Assembly: GCA_004369085.1 (NCBI GenBank)
Contig: ML210264.1
Coordinates: forward strand, 1 to 35,442
Direction of reading: 5' to 3'
Length of the DNA stretch: 35,442 nucleotides
Source: Coprinopsis marcescibilis
Taxonomy: Eukaryota; Basidiomycota; Agaricomycetes; Agaricales; Psathyrellaceae
Below, in pieces: positions 19,509-29,439 of the stretch. The translations under genes were made by a program, and so were the position numbers. Below the pieces are notes generated by a model. It was not told the DNA's origin and ran no database searches. It was given only the letters and a program-made list of their open reading frames with translations. Position 1 is the stretch's first letter. Each line of letters starts with the position of its first letter.

Positions 19509-20078
19509 TTACAAGGGCTTGTAACAAACGGCCTTGATTGTCGGCTTTTTCGAATTATACCAAAGTACATGCATATCATCGGGGTTCCTCAAATGGAGAA
19601 AGTTCACCCCGGTATCAGTCAGACTGTACACATCCCCCTCCTCGTCCCTGAACTTGAACGTCCCCGGCTTGGTTGTGTCGACCCGTAGCTGGTATGAGTA
19701 GACCCACGAGATGCCTGACTTGACGACGGCGTAGTACCGGATGAAGATTCGATTTCCCAACTCATTCGAGACGGAGTTGAGCTTCGTGGTGCTCACTGGC
19801 CAATCGACATCCACCCAGTTGTCGCCCTGGGCGGATGCGCTGAGCGTGTTGGATGCGTCGGACGGTTCGGGAAGTTCCAAGTCGACCGTATGCGTACGCT
19901 CGTCCTCGTCGTCGGGCCTGTCCTCTGCGCTGCGTAGCTGGACCCCGACTCTGTATGCGTTCCCGTTGGACGAGACGGCATCTAGGAATTCCGAGTCAAG
20001 GGCCTGCGGGACTACTTCGGGGGCACCGCTAGGCTGTATGACATTAGGCTGAGGGGTACATTCCATCTTGGAACTCAT
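19509..20078 (-). CDS. Clade A member of the small beta-rich family (189 aa)
   Basis: The start is ATG 20078 (MSSKMECTPQPNVIQ) and the stop TAA is at 19509-19511. Family blocks in order are DAVSSNGNAYRVGVQLRS, an acidic linker, NWVDVDWPVS, FIRYYAVVKSGISWVYSYQL, GTFKFRDEEGDVYSLTDTG and YNSKKPTIKAVCYKPL. It is intact, with no signal peptide. It faces away from the clade B gene at 20790, and the two share a 711-bp intergenic promoter region. A likely 5'-UTR intron lies just upstream (GTAAGT around 20146). The function is unknown. Confidence 0.82.
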   Translation of the reverse strand: MSSKMECTPQPNVIQPSGAPEVVPQALDSEFLDAVSSNGNAYRVGVQLRSAEDRPDDEDERTHTVDLELPEPSDASNTLSASAQGDNWVDVDWPVSTTKLNSVSNELGNRIFIRYYAVVKSGISWVYSYQLRVDTTKPGTFKFRDEEGDVYSLTDTGVNFLHLRNPDDMHVLWYNSKKPTIKAVCYKPL

Positions 20079-20228
20079 AATCGATCACAGGCGGCGCTGG
20101 TTGGAGTTTAGAAGTATGCACTTCGTGGAATACTAGGCTGTACTTACGTACGATTATACGACCTTGGTATAAGATGATATGACCGGGAATTCGATACCTA
20201 TCATCTAAAAGTTGAAACAGGTCAAGAC

Positions 20229-20235
20229 CTTTATA
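20229..20235 (-). promoter_or_regulatory. TATA box of the 19509-20078 gene
   Basis: On the minus strand TATAAAG follows GGAATAGAGGC. The same arrangement (GGAATRGAGG-like then TATAWA) precedes the clade A gene at 26232, and a looser version precedes 28894, which supports it as the shared promoter core. Confidence 0.55.
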
Positions 20236-20479
20236 GCCTCTATTCCTCAATTCGACACTAATATTGTCTCAGCGCCTAAAGGTCTAGAACCAATCCAGAA
20301 GCTGTATTAATACAAGTGCTGGATCGGAATCCGGCAGTATACTATGCCCGGTGACCCTCCTCATTCACGGCTGTTCAGCTAAACGATAGATAGATCAAAT
20401 GGAAGTGCATATTTCCAGATACAAAGCCAGCGGTGAGAGTGTTGCATCCAGAATAAACTCCGCATGCGCAGCCTGGGCA

Positions 20480-20580
20480 GAAGTAATGCCCAATCCGAGT
20501 CGAAAGCCTCCATATCAGAAGCAGCATTGATTCACTCTTGCTCTCCGTTGACACCAATTCAAGCTGTCAGTCAAGTTTCA
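20480..20580. promoter_or_regulatory. Shared intergenic block of divergent gene pairs (copy 1)
   Basis: It contains TCCGAGTCGAAA (20494-20505) and ATTCAAGCTGTCAGTCA (20557-20573). Similar blocks with the same order occur at about 27235-27316, 29908-29992 and 31752-31880, between or beside other family members. It is either a conserved upstream control region or simply co-duplicated spacer. Confidence 0.5.
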
Positions 20581-20789
20581 GCATCTTGCCCGTGCTCCAT
20601 GGCTGTGATGACCGTAAGATGGCTGATCTAACAATTCAGGGCACAGGAACACGCGTGGAAGATGTGGGGTGATCATATACATAACGCATAACTACCGTAA
20701 ACTATATTCATGGCCAGGGCTGAATAAATCAACCCACCCAGTCCTCCCTCCATCTGCTCTTTGGACTTTGACGCTGAAACTCCATCACC

Positions 20790-21371
20790 ATGACTCTCCA
20801 CTCCACCCATGACCAAGCAGTCTCAGCTCCACCATCTATACCTCCATCCTCTGGATTTGCAGTCCAAGAAGCCTTGCCGGAGGGGATTGAGCTTGTAAAG
20901 GAAGCCGTAACCGCCGGTGGTACGCCATACAGAATTGGCTTCAGAGCCTCCGAGCCACCCTCCGACGCTCCCACCGACCCCACCACTCCCGAGTCCGACG
21001 AACACACACCCGACACCAACCTAGTCAAAGCCGCAACCTGGAACAAAGACAGAGCAGCCAACGAGGGCTACGGAATCGCCGTCGACTGGCCTGTCACGTC
21101 CGACTGGGTCGCCACCACCCCCGAAGTGTACAAAGTCACGTCCATTACGCGGTACAACCTTAAATACGACCCCAAGGCATTCGCGTACAACTACACGCTG
21201 GAGATCACCAATAAGGGCTCGTATGCGTTTGAGATCTACGATGAGACCGGCGATATGTATGGGCTTGGTGCGCTGCAGCCGGGGACGCATTGGCTTTGGT
21301 TCAACTCGAAGCAGCCTACGATAAAGTTTATTACCAGGCTTAGGTTTACGATGCTTGGGAAGTTTCCCTAG
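20790..21371 (+). CDS. Clade B member of the small beta-rich family (193 aa)
   Basis: A single open exon starts at ATG 20790 (CACCATGAC context). Blocks related to the clade A genes are AGGTPYRIGFRASE, an acidic PESDEHTPDT linker, YGIAVDWPVTSDWVATTPEV, ITRYNLKYDPKAFAYNYTL, YAFEIYDETGDMYGL and WFNSKQPTIKFI. Unlike the other two clade B genes (28061 and 30657) it has no intron before the acidic linker, so either an intron was lost here or gained there. There is no signal peptide or membrane helix. It is divergently paired with 19509-20078. The function is unknown. Confidence 0.82.
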   Translation: MTLHSTHDQAVSAPPSIPPSSGFAVQEALPEGIELVKEAVTAGGTPYRIGFRASEPPSDAPTDPTTPESDEHTPDTNLVKAATWNKDRAANEGYGIAVDWPVTSDWVATTPEVYKVTSITRYNLKYDPKAFAYNYTLEITNKGSYAFEIYDETGDMYGLGALQPGTHWLWFNSKQPTIKFITRLRFTMLGKFP

Positions 21372-22329
21372 ATGCTCAATACGTAATCGTAGTGGCTGTA
21401 CACTATAAGATTATCGGTAGACATATATATTGGAGTGAATGGGTGTAGTACATAGCACGAGCCGACAAGTACACTGACCTTATTGATTACGCTGCTGATG
21501 TTCATAGCCTCTGGGATAGTGTGTCTCCTACATCCTACATCAGCCCAGAAGTTGAGGAGACATGCACATGGACTCAGAATGTCTCTGAGCCCAACTAACA
21601 ACAGAAACACCCGCCAAGGGAGTCCTTTCACTAATTCCAGTGGCTATGTGCATCAGGGTTACATGGATGAGGATGAAAGTCAAGTTCTGATGCACCCTGA
21701 ATTATTGATCTTGATCCTCGTTTGGTCACCCGAAGACACGCTCTTGAAATCACCGCAACTTTGGAAGAATGCCAGTGCTGTGCAAATATGAGGTTATAGT
21801 GCCAGGGAAAATCTGAAGCAGAGCCAAAGCCTGGTGTAGGTTCCGATCATCCAAGATCCTGATGCATGCCATGATGCCTGGGTACAGCCTGGACAGTCGA
21901 TCATTGTTTTTGATTTCCTTGACAGACGCTGTGTTTATCTTCCAGTACCTACATATATTTGTATTCACTTAGTTGCGCGTTAGGTTCAACGTCTGTATCC
22001 ATTTAATGACAGTAACTTCCAACTTCCTAGGCACCACCTTGAAAACTGTGGGATTACGGAAAACCAAGTGCCTGGGCTCTGAAATCTCCTGCAACCAAGT
22101 CCGCCCGTTCGGCGTTCTGTGATTGTAATTGAATTAAATATGTAAGTTTTCAAAGTTGACAGATGCATAGGAGTCGAACGATGGGATTCCAGGAGGCCAA
22201 GGCAGTTCTCCTGAATCACGCCGTCGAACCCAGAGGACCATACTAGACTAAAGCTTGACCTTGAGAATATTTTATATACAGCATAAATACCTGTGGCCCG
22301 TTTTGTACCCACAACCTGCTGACGCCGTT
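21372..22329. other. Intergenic region, no supported gene
   Basis: Open frames occur on both strands, including a minus-strand frame at about 21986-22477 and a plus-strand LMHPELLILIL-like string near 21690, but neither has convincing family features. The right end runs into the open frame of the second repeat-protein copy. Confidence 0.4.
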
Positions 22330-23280
22330 GCTCTAGGCTTTTACATCCAGAGGGGTGGAGCGAGTTCAGCAGCAGCTCGTCCTCGTGCTGGCGGTAGAAG
22401 TCAAGGGCTTGGTGGAAAGGACAGGCAACCGACCCGAGCCAACCAAGTAGAGGGCACGGGTGGCACTCGTAGAGCACTGGGTGGTTCGGCTTGAAAACCT
22501 CCTGGACAGAGAGGCGGCAGAAAGGTCACTGCGGCTCGGGGAAGGGGTATGAAGCCAGGCACAGCGAATTCACGAGCCAGGCCGACGAGACAGTCTAGGA
22601 ATGGTGCAGCCGGAGCTACTTCCAGGACAGCGAAACAGCCCGCGAACAAGGGGAAAGGCGGCGCAAGGAAACAGCCAGCGCGACCAAGTGCGAGACCAGG
22701 ACGTTCGAACGCAAAAAAGGGACGGGTTGGGTCTGCACGAAGGCCTGCGGCAAGACCTAGACCTTCAGCTCGGAAGCCATCGGGGAGATCTGCACAACGT
22801 AAGCCAGTGGGGAGACCAGCACCACGATCAACACAGCGAAAACCTGCAGCGAGGCTAGCACAACGAAAATCAACACCACGGTCAGCACAACGAAAACCAA
22901 CACCACGGTCAGCACAACGTCAACCAGCAGCGAGGGCAGCACAACGTAAACCAGCCGCGAGGCCAGTACAGCGTAAGCCAGCGGCAAGGCCAGCACAGCG
23001 TAAACCATCAGCGAGACCAGCATCACGTTCACCACAACGTAAACCAGCGGCAAGGCCAGCACAACGTAAACTGGCAGCGAAGCCAGCACAGCGTAAACCA
23101 GCATCTCGACCAGCAGCGAGACCTGCACCAAGAAAACCTGCACTGAAGCTGGCAGCGAGGCCAGCACCACGGAAACCACCAGCAAGACCACCAGCCAAAC
23201 CTGCGCCCCGAAAACAGCCTGCAGCAAAGCCTGCGCCGCAGAGACCTGCATCTCGAGCAGGTGGTGGAAGGAGAAAGTAA
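22330..23280 (+). pseudogene. Second Lys/Arg/Pro-rich repeat-protein copy, 5'-truncated and stop-interrupted
   Basis: From ATG 22549 an open frame of 243 codons encodes the same kind of array as the 759-2764 gene (SARKPSGRSAQRKP, RPAQRKPAARPAQRK) and ends RAGGGRRK. The same frame is open and already Arg/Gly-rich from about 22330, broken by a single TGA at 22492-22494 (GGSA-stop-KPPGQRGGRK). One C-to-T change from CGA (Arg) would explain that stop. No signal-peptide exon or EF-hand-like blocks are recognisable upstream. It is either a decayed 5'-truncated copy or, if translated from 22549, a non-secreted basic protein. The 3' flank has the same TTTATTTATTT character as the other copies. Confidence 0.6.
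22780..23250 (+). repeat. Coding tandem repeat of the second copy
   Basis: Short units encode RPAQRKPAA and relatives. A near-perfect direct repeat with AACGAAAATCAACACCACGG around 22862-22885 recurs about 24-27 nt later, encoding successive RKSTPRSAQ and RKPTPRSAQ units. This suggests recent slippage. Confidence 0.75.
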
Positions 23281-23896
23281 ACCAGAAAGTAATTTGATGA
23301 TCTTTGCCTGGCTCCTGCTTGAATTCATTTATTTTCATTTTTATCTATGTACTTCATATTTATTTATTTATTATTTATAAACAAGAATAACAATAACGTT
23401 TGAGAATGGCCCGTGCGCGGAAACCACCTGCACAGCCCCGAGGATGACGCCGCCCAGCCTGACTCGGCTTACGTTTAAACTTTGAATCACAACAGTGTGT
23501 GGTCATCATCGTTGTTCTTCCACCGCCGTGTGGCCACTGCTTCCGAACCTCATATTGTGGGCGCTCCACACGAGCCATCCACCTCTGATCGTCGGTATGT
23601 TGGTCTTCCCATGCACAGACATCGAAGTGACGTTAATTGTATTCAACGGTGAACCAATAGATTGTGTGTGTATACACGGAACTGGGCAAGGTGAAAAGCA
23701 GACATTCTTGAACGAAACCACCACAAGCTCGATCAGCCCGGCTTATTTCAAACCTGTGAGTAACATAACACTGTCGTATATGGAAGAACTTCGGTGGCTC
23801 ATTCATGCAGAGCGACTCTATTGGATCTGCCCAGCGCACACTTATCGACCGACGCACACCGGCTTGAAGGAACAGCCAAGAGATACTTGATTCAAG
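23281..23896. other. Intergenic region with AT-rich 3' flank
   Basis: The stretch at 23320-23390 is an AT-rich TTTATTTATTTATTATTTAT run, the presumed 3' UTR of the upstream copy. The remainder holds no supported gene and probably carries the promoter of the next gene. Confidence 0.45.
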
Positions 23897-24603
23897 ATGG
23901 CTCCTAATCTGTGAGTCCAAAGTAGACCAACTCATTTGACCTAGAACTGACCTCACAACTGCCTCTCATTAATGAAGAGTCGACATCTTTTCATTAATTA
24001 CTGTGAGCAACAACAATACTCGTGTGGGCCTCGTGATAAACTTACCATCACCCAACCGATCTCAACAAACCTACTACAATCTCGCGGATAACCAACCACT
24101 CAGACCATCACACTTTGCGCTGGCTTCGTATTCTTCGCTGTGTACGGCCTGCGCACGATCCAGGCCGGGATCGCGAGCACGAAAGAGAGGTGAGTACCTG
24201 AATTTGCTCAGACAATTGATGATGTCCATTCATGTTCACATCGCCCATATCGCTCTATCTCCGCCTTCTACGCCAACTTGCACCTCGCCCCTACACATCG
24301 CCAAATGTCGAAATCAACAGCCTCAAATCCAAAGGCCTGACAGTCTCGCGGACTGGCGTCTCACTTAAAACGGACAAGAGAATGGACAGGGACGAGTACC
24401 TCAATGCTACACAGCGGTACGTGCATTTGACTGCCTACAACTTGAACTGTGTACTAATCTTGAACACGAACAGTGGTTTCGTAAACCTAGTCGAGGCTTC
24501 GAGTTTCCGCCGTGGAGATGGAACAGTTGTCACACCCGGACCTCTTCTACCCAGTCGGAGCACCGAGTCGAACGATTCGCATGGTGTACGAAAGAACAAA
24601 TGA
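23897..24603 (+). CDS. Small single-helix membrane protein (5 exons, about 116 aa)
   Basis: Assembled from splice signals: exons are 23897-23910 (only 14 nt), 23978-24002 (25 nt), 24104-24189, 24321-24416 and 24474-24603. All four introns have GTGAGT, GTGAGC or GTACGT donors and AG acceptors, and the frame is continuous. The product begins MAPNLVDIFSLIT, has one hydrophobic helix (ITLCAGFVFFAVYGL), then a basic/polar domain (SLKSKGLTVSRTGVSLKTDK, RMDRDEYLNATQR, GFVNLVEASSFRRGDGTV) and a polar tail. The last intron has a TACTAATC branch site. The compact sequence with a charged MDRDEY motif looks conserved and functional, probably in an organelle or endoplasmic reticulum membrane, but I cannot name the family. 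The 131-nt third intron could hide another small exon. Confidence 0.72.
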
Positions 24604-24882
24604 AATAATCGTACCATCGTCGCTGTGGGGGAAAATGCTTTGTATCCTATAATATTCGTGTAGGAGTACCTCATGCTTGAGGTCTCGGGCGTACCGGATT
24701 CTCGAGAAGTGCTTGAGGCGTATAGACAAGCTATCTATGGACATTAAATTCACACTTGTAGCATGTACTTACCTGTATATTGATTTGAGACTCGAATAAG
24801 CTAATGAAAGAAGTTTCATGTATGTGTTCATTGGATTTGTTAATGCATAGAATTTCGTAGTCCCCACTTCACACCGATCGTG

Positions 24883-25463
24883 CTACTCGACTCCAAAAGG
24901 TGTATAGCAAACAGCTTTAATCGTTGGCTTTCCCGAATTGAAAGAAAAAATGTTACAATAATCCTTCCCGAGAAGATAGGTCACACCCGTAACAAGTTCA
25001 AGGGAATACACATCGCCCTCCTCATCCTGAACTCATACCTTCCGGGCTTCTCGGTATTGATATAGAGCTCATACGAGTAGATGAACGAGTGGGCTTCGTA
25101 GACGAGGTGGTAGAACCGAACATGTGTCTCGTTCCGGATATCTTCGGGGGTGAACACCCGGCAGGCTGTGACGGGCCAGTCGACGTCGACCCACTTCCTC
25201 GGGCGATTGATGAATTCCAGAAATGTGGGGGGTGCCGCAGATGACATGGCGGTCGAGCCAGCTTGAGCTATGTGCAGTTCGGACTCGGTCGACTAGTAGG
25301 CTGCCGGCGATGACCTCGGAGTCGGTACACTTGACCCCCCAACTTTGTATGCGGTGCTGTTGGAGGAAACGGCGTGCTCGAATTCTTCGAGGACATTCGG
25401 GGGCGCGTCGATGGCGCTGGTCGCAGCCCCAGGGTGAGGGATGAGTTCTGTTTCGGAGCTCAT
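24883..25463 (-). pseudogene. Decayed clade A member of the small beta-rich family
   Basis: It starts MSSETELIPHPG at ATG 25463 and keeps AVSSNSTAYKVG, then loses the frame in a G-run and hits a stop. A different frame resumes with KWVDVDWPVTACRVFTPEDI and FIYSYELYINTEKPGRYEFR. A one-base deletion (AGGATGAGG where paralogs have AGGGATGAGG) shifts the frame again before SLELVTGVTYLLG, FNSGKPTIKAVCY and a TAG at 24883-24885. At least two frameshifts mean it cannot encode a full-length product. A TATA-like element (TATAAAG on the minus strand near 25564-25570) survives. Confidence 0.85.
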
Positions 25464-26231
25464 AGCGTGTATGGTAGGTGATGAGTCTGGGTGGCTGGAT
25501 TTAGAGCTCAATTGCGAGATGGTGGAGTGAGGCGTGGTTGATTGTTTGGAGAATAGCCAAGCTTTATACGCTCCCCTTATCTGGCCTATCAAGTCGTCAG
25601 GGAGCTCAGGGCGATCTAAAGCGCACAAAAGCGGATCAAGGAAGTGAGTTATTCCCGATGGCCAAACTAGGCTGTCAATCGGCTTTCCACCTGAATGGCG
25701 GAATGGCCAGATGGAAGCTCGAGGGACAAGGACATCACGAAGGGAGTGGAAATACGTATACATTGATGGATATTATGTAGAATTTGTGGGCAGAAGTTCG
25801 AGCTGCCAGTCAGGGAACGACGAGCGAACGTGGACGAGGCATGGGGAGGCCGTATGTACGTGTAACAGCCGGTAACTCAGTAGGAGTGAGCGTCCACCGC
25901 GCCGCGCTCATTTGGACGAAGACATGGGCAGCTTTACGTAGCTTTACGCCCATTAGTTATAATTTATGTCCAGACTCTCGTTCAGGTGAACTTGAAGGGC
26001 GGCTTTCACAGGCTTGCACTGGTGTAATGGCGCTTCTGATATTAATGTAGAGACCCGACTCGGATTCGACTTGTTATAGTTAAAACGAGCCCTAACCGTC
26101 ATAAACGATGGTTCTACCTATGAATCTTTCTTCCCTATCGAGTGATTGTTCATATAGGCGAGCAAAATTACAGGATTTGCAACTATCTAGATTCTACATC
26201 CAAGTGTATAGTAGACCTAAAAGTACGTCGC
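25464..26231. other. Intergenic region between clade A copies
   Basis: It holds the degenerate promoter region of the decayed copy and possible remnants of the shared intergenic block (GGCTGTCAATCGGC near 25670). No gene is supported. Confidence 0.4.
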
Positions 26232-26765
26232 TTACTTGTAACAAACAGCCTTAATCGTCGGCTTCTTCGAATTGTAAAACAAGATATTGACATAATTCTT
26301 CCCCAAAGCATAAGTCACGCCGGTAACAGTGAGAGTATACTCGTCGCCCTCCTCATCCCTAAATTTGTATATCCCTGGGGAGTCGGTGGCGACATGCAAC
26401 TCGTAGGAGTAGAACAGGGCGTGGCTGTCGTAGAAGAGGGAGTGGAACCGGACCTTGGTTGGCGTACGGATGTCCTGGGGAGTGTCGACGCGCTTGCCGT
26501 CGACAGGCCAGTCGACGGCGACCCAGTTGTCGCCCTGTGCAAATGTGTTGACCGGGCCTGATGAGTCAGACGGTTCGGTTTCTGACTCGACTTCCGTGTT
26601 ATCGTTGTCGTCGGAGCTGTCTTGCGCCTCGAGAACCTTGATACCGACTCTGTAGGCGACGCCGTTGGAGGAGACTGCGTCGGAAACGCTCTCGACGTCG
26701 TTCGGTGCTACCTCTGTGGTACTGGTATGCTTTGGAGGTTGGGTATGTTTTGTCTTGTAGTCCAT
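26232..26765 (-). CDS. Clade A member of the small beta-rich family (177 aa)
   Basis: The start is ATG 26765 (MDYKTKHTQPPKHTS). An in-frame ATG at 26813 exists, but by comparison with paralogs it falls inside a 5'-UTR intron (GTAAGT donor just upstream, GCTAAAAGCAG at its end). By residue: YRVGIKVL 38-45, acidic Asp/Glu-rich linker 50-70, WVAVDWPV 81-88, VRFHSLFYDSHALFYSYEL 105-123, YKFRDEEGDEYTLTVTG 133-149, YNSKKPTIKAVCYK 164-177. It is intact. It is the best reference sequence for the clade and is divergently paired with 28061-28643. The function is unknown; there is no secretion signal. Confidence 0.84.
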   Translation of the reverse strand: MDYKTKHTQPPKHTSTTEVAPNDVESVSDAVSSNGVAYRVGIKVLEAQDSSDDNDNTEVESETEPSDSSGPVNTFAQGDNWVAVDWPVDGKRVDTPQDIRTPTKVRFHSLFYDSHALFYSYELHVATDSPGIYKFRDEEGDEYTLTVTGVTYALGKNYVNILFYNSKKPTIKAVCYK

Positions 26766-26902
26766 GGTGTTGATTTCAGATGGTACTGCTTTTAGCATCA
26801 ATGGCATGCTCATCGCAGGACACTAGAGGCTATACTTACATTAAGGCTTTGGTGTGATTTGATGGGGAAGATTCGCTACGTATGTAAGTTATTATGTCGA
26901 GA

Positions 26903-26909
26903 TTATATA
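26903..26909 (-). promoter_or_regulatory. TATA box of the 26232-26765 gene
   Basis: On the minus strand TATATAA follows GGAGGAATGGAGGG, the same core order as at 20229. Confidence 0.55.
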
Positions 26910-27234
26910 CCCTCCATTCCTCCTTTAGATTTTCAAAATGTCATATCAAAGACCAATGGTCCAGAACCATCACAGAGCTCGTACTCAGTTAGGGACTAAG
27001 CCCAGAATACGGGAGTGATTTATCCCCGGTGACTCGAATAATGAATTTCTGTTATGGAGCGAATGGAAGACAGGTTGAATGGAGACTTAAGGCACAGGGA
27101 CAGGTCTCGATGGGTCCGTGAAGGGTTCCACGAATATTGAGTTATCTGATGAGGGCCCAATTTTGCATCAAGTGATTAATTGGTTCCCCACGCAGCGTGC
27201 GCACTGCGCGACGGATTTGGGCGAGTAATGGTAG

Positions 27235-27316
27235 TCCGAGTCGGAAGGATACCTGTCGGCTCTGTGTCAACCTTGTTTTCCATTGCAGCTTTGACCCCGA
27301 TTCAAGCTGTCAGTCA
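27235..27316. promoter_or_regulatory. Shared intergenic block (copy 2)
   Basis: TCCGAGTCGGAA is at 27235-27246 and TTCAAGCTGTCAGTCA ends near 27316, with a TTGTT-rich segment between. It lies about midway between the two divergent genes. Confidence 0.55.
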
Positions 27317-27920
27317 CCATTGGAGAATAAGATGGTCTGTGATCAAATTTTCAGAAAGGATCATGGGTCGATCGGATACTTTTCACTTACACGAATGTTG
27401 GAGCCTTTGGTAAGTGGCGTTTGGAAATTTCGATGACTCGAGTCTGTATACCAGCCTATGAGCTTGCCTTGTGAGCATCGAGCCTTTTCTATAGTCGTCA
27501 ACAGCACTACGAGCATATTTAAGTCCGGAAGTCCCATCACCTATCAAAATTCATCCGGCTTAAACTATCACGGGAGAGGGTGTTCTGTGAATTTGAGATT
27601 CTTGAGGATGACGGCCCTCGTGAGGCTGTTGCCTGAAATATCTCATACATATACCGATCTTTACACATTTACAAGAGCTTTCTAGCTTTTTAATACTGTC
27701 ACATTTATAGGAATTTGTTCATTTGTCAAGGTATAACGCCTAATGAGTGGGTAGTCTCTACTCCTTGGGCACACGCCTCGGCGCTTATTTGTCTACTGTG
27801 TGATCTTTACCGCGGTTAGGTCGCTATTATTAATTTGAATAGTAAGCCAAATATAGCCCTGTCTGTGTAGAATTACACAGCATACCCGGGTGAACTTGAT
27901 ATCCGAGCGTCCTCGACTAA

Positions 27921-27928
27921 CATAAAAG
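27921..27928 (+). promoter_or_regulatory. TATA-like element of the 28061 clade B gene
   Basis: CATAAAAG follows CCTCGACTAA; the 30657 gene has TTCTCGACTAG then TATAAAAG at a comparable position. Confidence 0.5.
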
Positions 27929-28060
27929 GTGAGCAGTCTTCCCTGTTATCCAAACCATCCCTCTACTCATTAACGCCAAGCACTCTAACATTGCTAATCT
28001 CCGCTATCATGGTTCTTAACAACGACAAAGACCAAGCGACAGTCACCCTCCCAGTGGCAG

Positions 28061-28643
28061 ATGCTCACCGTGTCCACCTCTCTAAGGAAGTCCAAACTGA
28101 ACGCCGTTTCTGCCAAAGGCTTCCCGTACAGAATCGAGTTCGGAGGCCCAGATATCAGGGGTGAAATCCCTGTTGTCGCAGCACCGGTAAGCGTAGTTTA
28201 AGTACCCGAGTTTGATTGTACAATGGCAGGATGCAACGTCGACACTCTCAGAGACCCCCGACTCGGACGAGCATTCCCCAGCACCATCTGAATCCGCTGG
28301 GGCATTGACTGCAAGCATCAAGTCCAGGGCTGTTCAGATCTTCGAAGTCGACTGGCGAGTCACGAGCGGAGCCCCCGCAGGGTCAAAGTGGGTGGCAGTA
28401 TCCCCAGAAATCACACAGGCCACAGGAATCAAAGGCTACCTACTCTATCGCATCGAGAACCTTGCCTTCAACCACGCACTGAAGTTCTATGGGCCTAAGA
28501 AGGGGCTTTTTAGATTCTTTGACGAAGAGGGTGATCGGTATAGTGTCACCATCACCGTATTTGGTACTTTATATGATGAGCATTCCGTCAGCTACCATTC
28601 GAAGATGCCAGCCATCAATCGCGTTGAGTCTATTGCGTCTTGA
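28061..28643 (+). CDS. Clade B member of the small beta-rich family (2 exons, about 179 aa)
   Basis: Exon 1 (28061-28186) contains AVSAKGFPYRIEFGGPDI. A 43-nt intron (28187-28229, GTAAGC...GGCAG) sits where the 30657 paralog has one, and exon 2 (28230-28643) has TPDSDEHSPAPSE, IFEVDWRVTSG, KWVAVSPEITQATGIKGYLL, DEEGDRYSVTI and YHSKMPAINRV. By alignment with the paralog the ancestral start would be ATG 28009. A 2-nt deletion near 28098 puts that ATG out of frame, so I take the in-frame ATG 28061, which gives a shorter, altered N-terminus (MLTVSTSLRKSKL). It could be a recently damaged gene. The second half keeps all family blocks. Confidence 0.68.
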
Positions 28644-28893
28644 GAGAATACTAGATAAAGTACGAGCGACATCCTCCAGTCTATATATATTACCTACAAC
28701 CTCTCTGTGTCTGCCTGAATGGAAATTCAAAGAGGCATTGTACTTCTGTTTGCTATAGTTTGAAGGAACCAAGGAGACTGCTGTGTTTACCCATAAATCA
28801 GACACGCCCCCAATAGACTTGCTTGAATCGTAAGTTTCCGGGTCTAAGTCAATATGCAGTACAGTTATCTCTTTCTACTGATCCATTGTACAC

Positions 28894-29439
28894 CTAAAAA
28901 GGCCTGTAACAAGCAGCCTTGATTTCTGGTTTTTTTGAATTATAATTGAACACATTCACAGCATTCTCACCCAAAACATACGTCACGCCAGTAACGCTGA
29001 GAATATATATATCGCCCTCCACATCCTTGAACATGTAAGTTCCCGGCTTGTTGGTGGCAACACGAAGCTCGTAGGAGTAAATCCATTGGTGGCTGTCGTA
29101 GACGAGGATGTAGAACCGTACATTGGTCTGATTACAGAAGTCTTGGGGAGCGGAGACACGGATTCCTTCAACGGGCCAATCTACGGCGATCCAGTTGTCA
29201 GCACCATGTGCCATGAGTGCGATGGATGGGTCTGAAGATTGGGTTTTTGACTCGACCTGAGTGTTGGTGTTCACACCGTCGGACTCCGCCGGGGCGAGGA
29301 CCTTAACCCCAACTCTGTATGTGGTGCCATTAGCGGAGAGAGCGTCTGAGAACTCCGAGTCCTTGAGGTCTTTCAAAGCCGCCTCGGTTTCGTCGGTACG
29401 CTTTGCAGGTTGAGGGGCATACTCAGTTCTGGAGCTCAT
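28894..29439 (-). CDS. Clade A member of the small beta-rich family (181 aa)
   Basis: The start is ATG 29439 (MSSRTEYAPQPAKRTD). Blocks are DALSANGTTYRVGVKVLAP, NWIAVDWPVEGIRVS, VRFYILVYDSHQWIYSYEL, YMFKDVEGDIYILSVTG and YNSKKPEIKAACYRPF. It is intact and is closest in tail sequence to the 26232 and 18477 members. It is divergently paired with the clade B gene at 30657. There is no signal peptide and the function is unknown. Confidence 0.84.
   Translation of the reverse strand: MSSRTEYAPQPAKRTDETEAALKDLKDSEFSDALSANGTTYRVGVKVLAPAESDGVNTNTQVESKTQSSDPSIALMAHGADNWIAVDWPVEGIRVSAPQDFCNQTNVRFYILVYDSHQWIYSYELRVATNKPGTYMFKDVEGDIYILSVTGVTYVLGENAVNVFNYNSKKPEIKAACYRPF

Larger units (their letters stand above)
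26766..28060. other. Divergent promoter region between 26232 and 28061 genes
   Basis: It contains the clade A promoter core near 26900, CCCGGTGAC at 27025-27033 with a nearby AATGGAAG, the TCCGAGTCGGAA / TTCAAGCTGTCAGTCA block at 27235-27316, and the clade B TATA-like element near 27921. No gene is supported. A short in-frame start at 28009 may be a frameshifted remnant of the clade B N-terminus. Confidence 0.55.

Noticed and set aside
21690..21792. HPELLILIL...LWKNA string resembling an F-box
   Set aside because: It is too short, lacks the LPxE core and downstream conserved parts, and ends at once in a stop. The opposite strand is equally open.
21986..22477. 163-codon minus-strand open frame
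   Set aside because: It overlaps the plus-strand Arg/Gly-rich frame of the second repeat-protein copy and shows no domain or exon structure.
24883..25463. Possible intact two-exon clade A gene
   Set aside because: The breaks do not coincide with splice signals and occur inside conserved strands, so frameshift decay is the better reading.
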